Shown: positions 27,254 through 36,551 of the stretch, one piece after another
Position numbering within the stretch: position 1 is the stretch's first letter
How the letters are laid out: each line of letters starts with the position of its first letter
NCBI GenBank assembly: GCA_016281495.1
Contig: JAEEIU010000015.1
Coordinates: 124,001-188,000 of the forward strand
DNA from: Treponema sp.
GTDB lineage: Bacteria > Spirochaetota > Spirochaetia > Treponematales > Treponemataceae
Direction of reading: 5' to 3'
Length of the DNA: 64,000 bases
The notes under the pieces: model-generated
What the model was told of the DNA's origin: nothing
The model's database searches: none
The model's input: only the letters and a program-made list of their open reading frames with translations
Program-made: the position numbers and the translations under genes

Positions 27254-28495
27254 TTAATCAAACCTCTTGTCCTCGATTCTCTTGGTTTTCTTTTCGCTTC
27301 TGGGGAGTTCGCCTTCTCCGACGACCTTTACTTCCGGGGTCATGTTGTATTTCTGCTTGAAGTTGTATTGCATGGCAAGTGCAACCTCGGTTCTGTCTGT
27401 GCCGCCTTCAACTTCTACGAACAGGGTCATCTTGTCCTTGCCGTCAACATGTTCGATTACTGCACGGTATTCGCTTGATGTTCCAGGAACGCCCTTTATT
27501 ACGTCCTCGATGGTGCTTGGGAAGATGATGTTTCCCTTTACCTTTACCATGTCGTCGCTTCTTCCAAGGATCTGCGTGATTCTTGGGTACTTCAAACCGG
27601 ATTTGCTTGGCTCTGTTACAAAGGCAGCCAGATCGTGTGTACGGAAACGGAACAGAGGAGCTCCTTCCTTTACGAGTGTCGTGAGCGTGATTTCTCCGAT
27701 TTCTCCTTCCTTTACCGGCTTACCTGTTAGCGGATCCAGAATCTCGATGTAAACGTAGTCGTCAAAAATGTTGATTGCTTCTTCGCCCACACAGTTGATT
27801 CCGATGCCTGGACCGTAGCATTCCGTAAGGCCGTAGATGTCGTAGAGCTCGATGCCCAAAATGCCCTGAATGCGGTTCCTCATCTTTTCTCCCCAACGCT
27901 CAGAGCCGATGACACCCTTTGTCAGGCAGATTTTATCCTTGAGGCCGCGTTTTTCAACCTGTTCAGCCAAAAGAAGTGCGTATGATGAAGTTGCGCAGAT
28001 AACGGTGGACTTAAGGTCCTGCATCATCTGGAGCTGTTTTTCCGTGTTTCCTGGACCCATTGGAACGGCCATTGCACCAAGCTTTTCACATCCAGCCTGG
28101 AAACCGATGCCTGCAGTCCACAGACCATATCCTGGAGTTATCTGAATCCTGTCTTTTTTAGTGATGCCTGCAAGTTCATAGCAGCGTGCGAACATTGTTG
28201 CCCAGTCGTCAACGTCTTTCTTTGTATATGGAATTACTACCGGGGCACCTGTAGTTCCGCTGGAAGAGTGAATGCGGACAATTTCGTCTTCCGGTACGGT
28301 TGCAAGTCCAAGCGGATATGCATCCCTGAGCTGCTGCTTTGTTACAAATGGAACAAGGTTTTCAAAGTCTTCCTGAGTTTTGATGTCTGCGGGATTTACG
28401 TTCTTAAAGCGCTCGGTATAAAAAGGATTTCCAAACGCCTTTACCCTTCTAATCTGCTCCCTGACCTGTTCAAGCTGTGTTTCTGTCATCTTCAT
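27254..28495 (-). CDS. paaK: Phenylacetate-CoA ligase family
   Basis: AMP-forming ligase of about 413 residues activating aryl acids, probably phenylacetate, to the CoA thioester. P-loop-like HSSSGTTGAPVVIPYT (about 79-94), YGLTECYGPGIGINC, FRTHDLA and LGRSDDMVKVKGNIIFPS match the family. In anaerobes PaaK usually accompanies indolepyruvate oxidoreductase in aromatic amino acid metabolism; iorAB is encoded at 56-58 kb in this window. The third-codon ATG (28495) is the likely start because AGGAGA lies six bases before it. Confidence 0.92.
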   Translation of the reverse strand: MKMTETQLEQVREQIRRVKAFGNPFYTERFKNVNPADIKTQEDFENLVPFVTKQQLRDAYPLGLATVPEDEIVRIHSSSGTTGAPVVIPYTKKDVDDWATMFARCYELAGITKKDRIQITPGYGLWTAGIGFQAGCEKLGAMAVPMGPGNTEKQLQMMQDLKSTVICATSSYALLLAEQVEKRGLKDKICLTKGVIGSERWGEKMRNRIQGILGIELYDIYGLTECYGPGIGINCVGEEAINIFDDYVYIEILDPLTGKPVKEGEIGEITLTTLVKEGAPLFRFRTHDLAAFVTEPSKSGLKYPRITQILGRSDDMVKVKGNIIFPSTIEDVIKGVPGTSSEYRAVIEHVDGKDKMTLFVEVEGGTDRTEVALAMQYNFKQKYNMTPEVKVVGEGELPRSEKKTKRIEDKRFD

Positions 28496-28566
28496 AATCA
28501 TTCTCCTGAAGTTGAAAAGTTACTTTATATAGTAACAGAAAGAATCATATATGTCAAGAGATAGTG

Positions 28567-28806
28567 TGTGGAAGGCAAGTGCAAATTTTTTTAAAGAATT
28601 CGATAAATGCAGTTATTTATGAGGAAGCCCTTTCATTCCCGGCGGGAACCGTGTCAAGCCTACATGATGTGCGGTATAAGGTATCTGACTCGCTATCGCT
28701 CGCACCGCACAAATGTATGCTCGCCACGAACCCCGCCTGCATTACAGTGCTTCCTCAATTATCTGTTTTCTATTCTGTTAAACATTTATAGCACTTGCCT
28801 TCCACA
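28567..28806. mobile_element. MITE-like element with 16-bp inverted ends
   Basis: TGTGGAAGGCAAGTGC at 28567-28582 is matched by its exact reverse complement at 28791-28806, enclosing a 240-base unit. The inside has no credible gene; it contains a smaller inverted pair GTGCGGT...ACCGCAC around 28670-28711. Size and perfect termini suggest a non-autonomous transposable element. No clear target-site duplication was seen, so a large RNA hairpin is an alternative. Confidence 0.5.
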
Positions 28807-28860
28807 GTCACTTTCAAGCATAGATTAAGATTTACACATACTAGTGATAGGGAAGATATA

Positions 28861-28975
28861 TGACTTTAGAATTTTACCACCCATGACTTTAGAATTCTAC
28901 CAGTCTTAACTTTAGATTTTTACCACTCTTGACTTTAGATTTTTACCATGTTACACTTTAGATTATTACCACTCT
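28861..28975 (+). repeat. Five tandem 23-base repeats upstream of the DUF4143 ATPase
   Basis: Five consecutive units (starting 28861, 28884, 28907, 28930, 28952; 22-24 bases each) share TGACTTTAGATTTTTACCACT. The last ends 18 bases before the ATG of the ATPase gene. They may be binding sites for a regulator, or the multi-repeat terminus of a lost insertion sequence (IS21-family ends are built from such repeats). Confidence 0.75.
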
Positions 28976-28992
28976 CGTGATGGAGGTTGAAC

Positions 28993-30162
28993 ATGGATGT
29001 CTCAAGAAAAGCTAAAGACGCTCTTTTGCGGCTTGCCGGACAGTTTCCTGTAATAGGAATAACAGGTCCAAGGCAGAGTGGAAAATCAACCCTTGCAAAA
29101 ATGACTTTTCCGGATAAAAAATATGTTACCCTTGATGACAAGGATCTCAGGGCTTTTGTCTCTTCTAATCCAAAGGATTTTCTTGAGGCTTTTCCTGATG
29201 GCGTAATCATTGATGAGGCGCAGAAAGTTCCGGAGATATTTGAAGCGGTAAAACTTTTAGTGGACAGTAAAAAACATGCCCCTGGGAAATACATCCTGAC
29301 AGGATCCAATCAGTACAGGTTAAAGGAAAACATGACGGATTCCCTTGCAGGCCGCGCTACCTTTTTGAGGCTTCTGCCCTTTTCTCTTGGAGAGTTAAAA
29401 GAATCAAATCTTCTTCCACAAAATCCCTACGATTTAGTTTTCAAGGGGTTTTATCCTCCCCTGTATGACAGCGAAAAACGCTTTATACCAGAAGATTGGT
29501 TTGAAAGTTATATCGATACCTACCTCGATCTTGATGTAAAGGAGCACATAACAGCCGCAAACATCTCGACATTCAGAAAGTTTATTCAGATTTGCGCGCT
29601 TTATTCCGGACAGCTTCTTTCAATGGAAAGTATATCAAAAAATCTTGGAGTTTCCGCGCCTACGGTCAAACAGTGGCTTTCGATTCTGGAGTCTTCTTTT
29701 ATCGTACATTTTCTTGAAGCCGACACAAATAATCTTGGACGCACCATTGTAAAAACACCCAAGATGTATTTTACGGATACAGGACTTTTATGCCATCTTC
29801 TCAGGCTTGAGTCAAAGGAAGAACTGCTGTTGAGTCCGTACAAAGGAGCCGTCATAGAAACATTTGCGGTAGCTGAACTCTTAAAATCCCGCTACAACAT
29901 TGCAAAGAAACCGGAACTGACATTTTTTAGGGATGCAAAAGGCTTTGAGGTTGACACAATCGCCGACTGGAAACGTACCTATGCCATCGAAATTAAAAGC
30001 AACTCTGACACGGAGCAAAAACTTTCCGCCAACACACGCAAATATGTTTCCCTCCGTTCTGACAAAAAATGCCAGGGAGCAGTTTTTTATTTGGGGGACT
30101 TGAGCTGCACCATAAACGGCATAAAGTACGTAAGCTGGCATGACTGGGACAGCTTGATTTAG
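28993..30162 (+). CDS. ATP-binding protein, AAA_14/DUF4143
   Basis: An ATPase of about 389 residues. Walker A GITGPRQSGKSTLAK (about 22-36), Walker B DGVIIDEAQK, sensor LTGSNQY, then a winged-helix region (LLSMESISKNLGVSAPTVKQWLSILESSF) and a C-terminal DUF4143 nuclease-like domain (FFRDAKGFEVDTIADW, AIEIKSN) with a degenerate PD-(D/E)XK pattern. ATG 28993 is chosen because GGAGG ends six bases before it. These genes are abundant, mobile and of unclear function. Behind five tandem repeats and a MITE-like element, so probably acquired. Confidence 0.85.
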   Translation: MDVSRKAKDALLRLAGQFPVIGITGPRQSGKSTLAKMTFPDKKYVTLDDKDLRAFVSSNPKDFLEAFPDGVIIDEAQKVPEIFEAVKLLVDSKKHAPGKYILTGSNQYRLKENMTDSLAGRATFLRLLPFSLGELKESNLLPQNPYDLVFKGFYPPLYDSEKRFIPEDWFESYIDTYLDLDVKEHITAANISTFRKFIQICALYSGQLLSMESISKNLGVSAPTVKQWLSILESSFIVHFLEADTNNLGRTIVKTPKMYFTDTGLLCHLLRLESKEELLLSPYKGAVIETFAVAELLKSRYNIAKKPELTFFRDAKGFEVDTIADWKRTYAIEIKSNSDTEQKLSANTRKYVSLRSDKKCQGAVFYLGDLSCTINGIKYVSWHDWDSLI

Positions 30163-30163
30163 G

Positions 30164-30192
30164 TAAAAAAAGCAGCCCCAGATTGGAGCCGC
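30164..30192 (-). terminator. Rho-independent terminator after the GH5 gene
   Basis: Minus strand: GCGGCTCC / GGGGCTGC (30172-30192) followed by seven T residues (30164-30171). It lies 28 bases past the cellulase stop and just after the end of the convergent DUF4143 gene. Confidence 0.75.
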
Positions 30193-30219
30193 TTAATTTC
30201 TAGTTGGCAGAGGATTGGT

Positions 30220-32331
30220 TTACTCCATCACCTTTATTGACTTGATGAGGACGTCCTGGCCAAGAACATAGAGTTCACCGGCTGTTTCAAACTCGCAGCT
30301 TGTGGCATTGTCTATGCTTACAACAACGGTATTGTCCTTTACCTTTATCATTGCACCGTCAAGACTGCCGCCCTTAAGAAGCTTAACCTTGTTTCTTGTC
30401 ATGACTTCAGTCCAGTTTCCTTTGTAATCATTGTAGGCAAGATAGATTTCTGCTTTTGAACTGAGCTTTTCAACTTCAAATTCAAGCTTGTAGTTTTCTG
30501 GTCTTGAGCGGACAAAAAGATCGCCTTTTAGACCGGCACCACCTTCGCCATCACGAAGTTCTACAGGAGCTTTCAGAAGATTTTTACCGACAATGCTTGG
30601 AACATTTACCTCGTTCTTTTTGATGAAATCTGCACTTAAAGGGAACTCTTTTCCTTCTATGCCATAAAGAAGGGTATTAATGTATTCAGTATCAAACCAT
30701 TGCAATTTCCATTTATCATAAAAATAAAAGGTCTCCTTATTGTGTGAATCATGCAATAAAATTGCGCATGAACGTTTTGGATTTGAAACTTCTGCCATAA
30801 AATCCTTCATGCAGTTAATGGCTTCCATAATTGGCACAGCTTTATTACCATGTCCAGTTTCGGAAAAATATACAGGTATCTTCTTTGAAAAAAATGCTTT
30901 ATCCAAATCTGCAAAACAATCTGTAATATTATATTTCTTAATGGTTTCCGTATAATAAGTTCTGTGCCACGGAGGTAGACTCATAGGGTAATTATGAACT
31001 GCAGGTATAAGCCTGTTTTTTACTTTATCTTTAGGAAGCTTAAAGAGATTTGTTGTTACATTTGCACAACCGCCACCCAGACCTTCTACCATTATAAAGC
31101 GTTTTGCATTATTACCGCCTGAGGCCCGGATAGTATCAACTATCATCTGATTAAACTCATTCAAAAGAGCAAAATCTTTCTTGCAAACTGCACAATTAGT
31201 TTTTTCCTGGAAAGTATGTTCATGGAATCTGTCTGTCGGTTCATTCAGGGTTTCGAAAATTAAATGTTCATCATAAGAATTATTTAAAGCTGCCACAATC
31301 TGTTTCCATACAGCCTGAATAAATGCTTTGGATTGTTTTTTACTCTCCTGGCTGATTGTATAGCCTGCATAGTGAATGTCTTCCGCTACTTTTTTAACCC
31401 ATGCCTCATCAGACATAAAATCATTTGCAGGCCCGCAGACAATAACATACATATCTTCTTCTATGCACCAGTCAACAATTTGTTTGAGTTCCCTCATAAA
31501 CCGAGGATCTATAGTGTAATTTTTGTCCAGCATGTGCGGATTAGGATTGAATTGAACACGAAGAGTTTTGAACCCCTTTTCCTTTATAAAGTGGATTTCT
31601 TTTTTTGATGGCTTCGGACGTTCCAGTGTACAGAAGTAGTCTGTTCCAAAATCTAGAGCACAATCAGCAGAACAAATAGAATTGAACAAAACTTCATACT
31701 GCAAGCCGACTCCAAGTTTTTTTACGAAATCCCAGGCAATGAGTGAATCGTCAAAGCTTCCGTTTGCAGCTGCATCAATAATAGGAGACTCATCATTTGC
31801 ACGGACATCTGTAAGCTTTGGATTAGCGTCTTTTTCCAGTGTAATTGATTCAATGACAATTTTTCCTGAAGGTACATTCCATGCAGCCCCAATTCCAATT
31901 CCGTTAAGTTTCTTCTGGCCACTCTTAAGAGGTATAACCATCTCGTTAAGATATGATGGGCAATATGTACATTTATCTTTTTCCCAGTCCAGTGTGTCAT
32001 CGTTGTAATCTAATACTAAAATGAATCCGTAATCTTCTTCGTTGGGTACACTGTATTTTACTCTTGCAACATTGTAGTTGGAAATAATAATTCCACCGGA
32101 AGGATAAATGCCTGTACCTTTCCAATCTTGGGCATTTCCTTTGAAGGTGATGGTTTTGCTTGCTCTGTTATAGGTAACGGTCCTTTCTCCGTTAGTTGCC
32201 GGGATACTATTCAAATCAACCGTGTACGGCTTAACATTCTGTGCAAAGACAGAAACTGAAGAGATTAAGACGAGAAGGGCAGAAATCAAAAATTTCCTAT
32301 ACCCCCCCCACTTTTGTATAGTATTTTTCAT
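30220..32331 (-). CDS. Secreted GH5 cellulase/endoglucanase
   Basis: A 703-residue exported glycanase. Signal peptide ending SVFAQ; an N-terminal beta-rich module (about 35-165) resembling a carbohydrate-binding domain; a GH5 barrel from about 190 with the acid/base in FETLNEPTDR (about 358-367) and the nucleophile in PVYFSETGHGN; then a C-terminal beta domain (about 590-703). A CAVCKKDF insert just after the acid/base loop is unusual. Consistent with a fibre-degrading gut or rumen lifestyle. Substrate (cellulose, glucomannan or mixed glucan) cannot be fixed. Confidence 0.88.
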   Translation of the reverse strand: MKNTIQKWGGYRKFLISALLVLISSVSVFAQNVKPYTVDLNSIPATNGERTVTYNRASKTITFKGNAQDWKGTGIYPSGGIIISNYNVARVKYSVPNEEDYGFILVLDYNDDTLDWEKDKCTYCPSYLNEMVIPLKSGQKKLNGIGIGAAWNVPSGKIVIESITLEKDANPKLTDVRANDESPIIDAAANGSFDDSLIAWDFVKKLGVGLQYEVLFNSICSADCALDFGTDYFCTLERPKPSKKEIHFIKEKGFKTLRVQFNPNPHMLDKNYTIDPRFMRELKQIVDWCIEEDMYVIVCGPANDFMSDEAWVKKVAEDIHYAGYTISQESKKQSKAFIQAVWKQIVAALNNSYDEHLIFETLNEPTDRFHEHTFQEKTNCAVCKKDFALLNEFNQMIVDTIRASGGNNAKRFIMVEGLGGGCANVTTNLFKLPKDKVKNRLIPAVHNYPMSLPPWHRTYYTETIKKYNITDCFADLDKAFFSKKIPVYFSETGHGNKAVPIMEAINCMKDFMAEVSNPKRSCAILLHDSHNKETFYFYDKWKLQWFDTEYINTLLYGIEGKEFPLSADFIKKNEVNVPSIVGKNLLKAPVELRDGEGGAGLKGDLFVRSRPENYKLEFEVEKLSSKAEIYLAYNDYKGNWTEVMTRNKVKLLKGGSLDGAMIKVKDNTVVVSIDNATSCEFETAGELYVLGQDVLIKSIKVME

Positions 32332-32508
32332 GTGTTCTCCTTGGATGGCTCGACATTTTTATCTCTTGTGTAATGTCATGCATCCTGTTTCCATACATTA
32401 TAACATGGGTATGGGGAAAAAGAAAGAATTCCAAATTCCTATTTATTCAATTTGATTCTAGTGGGCTTCTTGAGTCTCATGCGGCGTTTTATTTTAGGGT
32501 AAGTAAAA

Positions 32509-32538
32509 TTGACAAAAGGCATGCAAAACTGGTACGAT
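32509..32538 (+). promoter_or_regulatory. Promoter of the propeller-cyclase gene
   Basis: TTGACA (32509-32514), an 18-base spacer and TACGAT (32533-32538) preceded by the extended -10 TG. The ribosome site GGAGG follows at about 32547 and the ATG at 32557. The rest of the 225-base divergent region to the GH5 gene shows nothing else. Confidence 0.65.
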
Positions 32539-32556
32539 TAGGGGGCGGAGGATAAA

Positions 32557-35500
32557 ATGCCATTTGATTTGCGGAAGAAATCTGCGGGCTTCGGTTTGCT
32601 TGCGTGTTTTTACTTGATGTGTTCAGTCATGCCTGTTTTTGCAGAGGGTTCAATAAAGGAATTTCCAGAGGACAAGACTTTTCTGGACGATTTTGTTAGC
32701 AAGAACTGGACCACGGAAGACGGCCTCCCCGGAATGACGATTACCGACATGATTCAGGATGACAAGGGCTACATTTATATCGGTACCTATGATGGCATCG
32801 TAAGGTTTGACGGTGTTGAATTTACGACCTACAGCCGTGCGGTGGATGAAAAATATGACTTTGCCACAGCCCATGCCATTTTTCAGGATTCAAACGGAAA
32901 CATCTGGATAGGCCACAATGACGAGGGAATCACGCGGATGTCTCCGGACGGTTCAATCAAAAAGTTTACGGTTGAGGACGGGCTGGTAAACAACAAGATA
33001 AACGGAATCACCGAGGACTTGAACCACAACATCTGGGTTGGAACTGCAGTCGGTCCATGCTACATTACCCCGGAAGAAAAGGTTTTGGTTCCCGAACAGG
33101 ACAAGGACATTAACGAAAAGATAGCCATAGCAGACATGTTCTGTGATACTGCAGGCCGCATTTGGATTGCCACAGGAACGGACTTGTTCGTATATGAAGA
33201 AAACATCTTGAAGAGGTTTGCAGGATTTTCATCTTTGGATAGCCGGGATGTATACAGTGTAAGGCAGGATAATGCCGGTGCCCTGTGGTTTTCGGTGGGA
33301 CCATGCTATGCGGTGTCCATCAAGAATGGCGAAGAAACGGTCTACGATGTGAGTCATCCCCACAAGAAGCCGTCATCGGTTTCCATAGTCATGCAGGATT
33401 CTTCAGGAAACTATTGGGTTTCTACTGATGCGGGCGTTACGGTAATCCATAATGGCTATTACACTTTCTATAATACACAGAGCGGTCTTCCCGATGACAA
33501 CGTTACAGTGACGATAGAAGATGATGAAGGGAACATCTGGCTGGGATTAAACCGCGGAGGACTCAGCAAGCTCAGCCGTGGAAAATTCCTTACTGTACAG
33601 ACGGATGGAAGCATCAACTCAATCTGCGAGGATACCTACAGGAATGTGATTTGGCTTGGTTCTGACAACGGCATACTCTGCTACAAGAACAACAAATTCA
33701 TCGACAGCAAGCTTGGGGACATGACAAAGGGCCTTAGGATTCGCCATGTTGGTTTGACGAGTGACAATGAGCTTCTGGTTTCAACATTTTCAACAGAGAT
33801 TCCTCAAATCTGCATGAAGCCTGACGGTACAATAAAAACATGGTCGGTGGACGATGGAATCGTAGGCAACAGGGACAGGGTTTCCATAAAGACGAGCTGG
33901 GGTGACTATTACGTTGGAACGGCACAGGGACTCACGGTAATCCACAGGAATGGCAGCCTTGATACAATTTCAAAACATCTGGAAATGGAAAACGTCTACA
34001 TCATGTGGCTGTATGAGGATGACGACAAACAGGTGTGGGTTGGAACAAACGGCGGCGGTGTCTACATATTGAAGGACGAGAAGATAGTAAAGCATTATAC
34101 TACGGATATGGGTCTTGCGGGAAACGTCATATTCAAGATATATGCTCAGGATGGCAGGATGTTCATCTGCACTGGAACAGGACTTTCAATATTGGATCAG
34201 TCTACGGATACTTTTGTCAACTTCAACTCGCTCAACGGACTTGGTACGGACAGTGTTTTCCAGACGCTCACGGACAGCACGGGAACGGTTTGGATTACGA
34301 CGAACAAGGGAATTCTTTCCACCAAGATTACCGAAATTCAGGAAGTGATTGCGGGCCATAGGAGGACGCTTGCCGTTCATAATTATGGAAAGTCAGACGG
34401 CCTTAACACCGGTGGAGTTACCTCAACATCATATTCACTCAAGGATTCCCAGGGAAGAATATGGTTTACTCTTGTTGACGGATTTGCCATTTACGATCCT
34501 ATAAAGTCAGGCAGCAACCAGCACATACCACGCACAGAGATTCAGGAATACACAATAGACAACGAGCGTCATGATTATCACGGAGAGACAATCATCGTTC
34601 CTGCAAGTGCAAAACGTTTGAGCATCAAATACACTGGACTTACTTCAACTTCTCCGGAAAGGGTTCAGTTCCGCTATATGATGGAAGGATTTGAATCCAG
34701 CTACTCTGACTGGGGAACAACAAGGGTCATATCATATACGAACATGAAGCCTGGTGATTACAAGTTTACGGTCATGGCATTGAACAACGACGGACTGGAA
34801 AGCCTTCCTTCTGATCCTGTCCTGATTACAAAACTTCCACACATCTGGCAGAGGGTGTGGTTCTGGGTTGTGATGATTCTGGCTGTTGTTCTGATTGTTT
34901 TCCTCATCGTTCAGTACAAGCTTTTCCAGATGCGCCGTTATCAGAAGCAATTGGAACAAAAGGTAGATGAACGTACTCAGGAACTCAAGCTTGCCAATGA
35001 AAAGGCGGAAAACCTGCTCCTCAACATTCTACCAAAGGACATCGCTGCAGAACTTACAGAACATCCAGACAGGGTCATTGCCCGCAGACACACAAAAGCA
35101 ACTGTCCTTTTTACGGACATTGTCGGGTTCACAAAAATGAGCAGCGTCATGAGTCCTGAAAAAATCATTACCATGCTCAACAAGCTTTTCTCAAAATTCG
35201 ATGAAAGGGCAAAGGATGAAGGAGTTGAAAAAATCAAGACCATAGGGGATGCCTACATGGCGGCGATTGGACTTAACGAATCAGAAGGATACGGTGGGGT
35301 TGAAAAGATGATTTACTTTGCCGAGGGACTTCTGGAAGATGTAAATCATTTCAACGAAATAACCGGGCTGGACATTCAAATCCGCATTGGAATAAATACC
35401 GGAGATCTTGTGGCGGGTGTCATAGGAAAAAGCAAATTCATTTATGACATTTGGGGTGATACGGTAAATGTGGCAAGCCGAATGGAAAGTACGGGAGAAC

Positions 35501-35622
35501 CGATGAAAATCCATGTGAGTGAATCAACCTATGAGCTTACAAAAGAAGAATTTGACTACAGCGAAAGTGTTTCCGTTTCCGTAAAGGGTAAGGGTGAAAT
35601 GAACACCTATTTCCTGGAATAA
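32557..35622 (+). CDS. Two-component-type propeller sensor fused to adenylate/guanylate cyclase
   Basis: A 1021-residue transmembrane receptor making a cyclic nucleotide. Signal peptide; two periplasmic seven-bladed propellers of Reg_prop repeats (recurring D-x-x-GNIWIG and NGLxxNxI, about 40-650); a Y_Y_Y domain (about 680-765, VQFRYMMEGFESSYSDWGTTR); a membrane segment (about 770-795); a coiled linker; and a class III cyclase domain (about 845-1021: VLFTDIVGFTKMSS with the metal Asp, TIGDAYMAAIG, RIGINTGDLVAGVIG, DIWGDTVNVASRM). All catalytic residues appear present. The same propeller input in Bacteroidetes senses oligosaccharides, and a cellulase is encoded divergently, so sugar sensing is a reasonable guess. 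Confidence 0.92.
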   Translation: MPFDLRKKSAGFGLLACFYLMCSVMPVFAEGSIKEFPEDKTFLDDFVSKNWTTEDGLPGMTITDMIQDDKGYIYIGTYDGIVRFDGVEFTTYSRAVDEKYDFATAHAIFQDSNGNIWIGHNDEGITRMSPDGSIKKFTVEDGLVNNKINGITEDLNHNIWVGTAVGPCYITPEEKVLVPEQDKDINEKIAIADMFCDTAGRIWIATGTDLFVYEENILKRFAGFSSLDSRDVYSVRQDNAGALWFSVGPCYAVSIKNGEETVYDVSHPHKKPSSVSIVMQDSSGNYWVSTDAGVTVIHNGYYTFYNTQSGLPDDNVTVTIEDDEGNIWLGLNRGGLSKLSRGKFLTVQTDGSINSICEDTYRNVIWLGSDNGILCYKNNKFIDSKLGDMTKGLRIRHVGLTSDNELLVSTFSTEIPQICMKPDGTIKTWSVDDGIVGNRDRVSIKTSWGDYYVGTAQGLTVIHRNGSLDTISKHLEMENVYIMWLYEDDDKQVWVGTNGGGVYILKDEKIVKHYTTDMGLAGNVIFKIYAQDGRMFICTGTGLSILDQSTDTFVNFNSLNGLGTDSVFQTLTDSTGTVWITTNKGILSTKITEIQEVIAGHRRTLAVHNYGKSDGLNTGGVTSTSYSLKDSQGRIWFTLVDGFAIYDPIKSGSNQHIPRTEIQEYTIDNERHDYHGETIIVPASAKRLSIKYTGLTSTSPERVQFRYMMEGFESSYSDWGTTRVISYTNMKPGDYKFTVMALNNDGLESLPSDPVLITKLPHIWQRVWFWVVMILAVVLIVFLIVQYKLFQMRRYQKQLEQKVDERTQELKLANEKAENLLLNILPKDIAAELTEHPDRVIARRHTKATVLFTDIVGFTKMSSVMSPEKIITMLNKLFSKFDERAKDEGVEKIKTIGDAYMAAIGLNESEGYGGVEKMIYFAEGLLEDVNHFNEITGLDIQIRIGINTGDLVAGVIGKSKFIYDIWGDTVNVASRMESTGEPMKIHVSESTYELTKEEFDYSESVSVSVKGKGEMNTYFLE

Positions 35623-35696
35623 TTCGCTTGGAAAATTCTGGTTTTTGTGTTGTATAAGGAAGAATCAATTGATCACCGTTTGTGTTGGAGGAAAAT

Positions 35697-36452
35697 ATGA
35701 AAAAGCAAGTCTTAATGGTATTGTGTTTATTGCTCGCAGCGAGTCTCTATGCTCAAGACATCAAAAGCATAAAGCTTGAAGAGTACAAGCTTGATTCCAA
35801 GATTACCTCGACACTGGTAGATAAGTCAAAAGATGAAAAACTGAACATCTATCAGCAGAACAATGAAATCTACGTGCTGGGCTGGTCAAAAGATGGAAAA
35901 ATGGCATACATCGAAAACCGTTGCATAGAAGGTCGTGGCGGCCATGATTTGCTTTTTACGATTTTGGACCTGGTTGAAGATGAAACAGTGTTCAATAAAA
36001 AAGTCTCATGGTACGATGATGACGATTACGGAGAATCTCCTGAAAAGGGGACGTCGTTTGGCGATTGCATAAAAAATAATTCCGCAGAGTTCAACAATGA
36101 ATTAAAGAAAAACGGAATCATCCTGAGCCCGTCAAAAGTCATGTCCTTCCCATTTGTCGACAGCAAAAAGAACCGCTATGACTTTGACATCACCGTAATC
36201 AGAAAAGGAATCGGTGAATATAACCTCATACACATGACCTACGAAATCATCGCAAGAAAAAACAAAAACTACAAAATCCTGAATAGGGTTGAAAACAAGA
36301 TATGCAGTTACGCCCTTCCAACCGGCTACCTTAAAAGCCCCTACGAAAACCGAATCGCCCTGATTGTAGCCTCCTCCGAATTCGTCTTTGAAGGAGATGA
36401 AGTCTTCGTAAACTTCTACGGCTGCAACCTGAATGCGGGATTTAATAAGTAG
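35697..36452 (+). CDS. Exported protein, unknown
   Basis: A 251-residue protein with a clear signal peptide (MKKQVLMVLCLLLAASLYAQ) and a mature part without known motif; many charged residues, a short beta-rich segment (NNEIYVLGWSKDGKMAYIENR) and a C-terminal strand-rich end. Start at ATG 35697, five bases after GGAGG. A possible promoter (TTGGAA near 35628, TATAAG near 35653) lies just upstream. Followed by a sharp change to A/T-rich sequence, the left edge of the island. Confidence 0.75.
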   Translation: MKKQVLMVLCLLLAASLYAQDIKSIKLEEYKLDSKITSTLVDKSKDEKLNIYQQNNEIYVLGWSKDGKMAYIENRCIEGRGGHDLLFTILDLVEDETVFNKKVSWYDDDDYGESPEKGTSFGDCIKNNSAEFNNELKKNGIILSPSKVMSFPFVDSKKNRYDFDITVIRKGIGEYNLIHMTYEIIARKNKNYKILNRVENKICSYALPTGYLKSPYENRIALIVASSEFVFEGDEVFVNFYGCNLNAGFNK

Positions 36453-36489
36453 GGGGATTACTCAAAAAAAAATAAATTTTCCTCATTGG

Positions 36490-36524
36490 TCCATCATGAT
36501 CTGATAGAGTGGGAGTGCTATAGT
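36490..36524 (+). promoter_or_regulatory. Island operator-promoter 1
   Basis: TCCATCA-TGATC-TGATAGA (36490-36508), a 10-base gap, then the -10 TATAGT (36519-36524). Same architecture as seven other sites in the island; an A/T tract precedes it. Drives the FlhA-like gene at 36552. Confidence 0.75.
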
Positions 36525-36551
36525 TGTAGCAAATAAATGATGGAGGACTTT

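Noticed and set aside
28564-28791. 75-residue plus-strand open frame inside the 240-base inverted-end element
   Set aside because: No ribosome site, no family, and it spans almost exactly the non-coding element.
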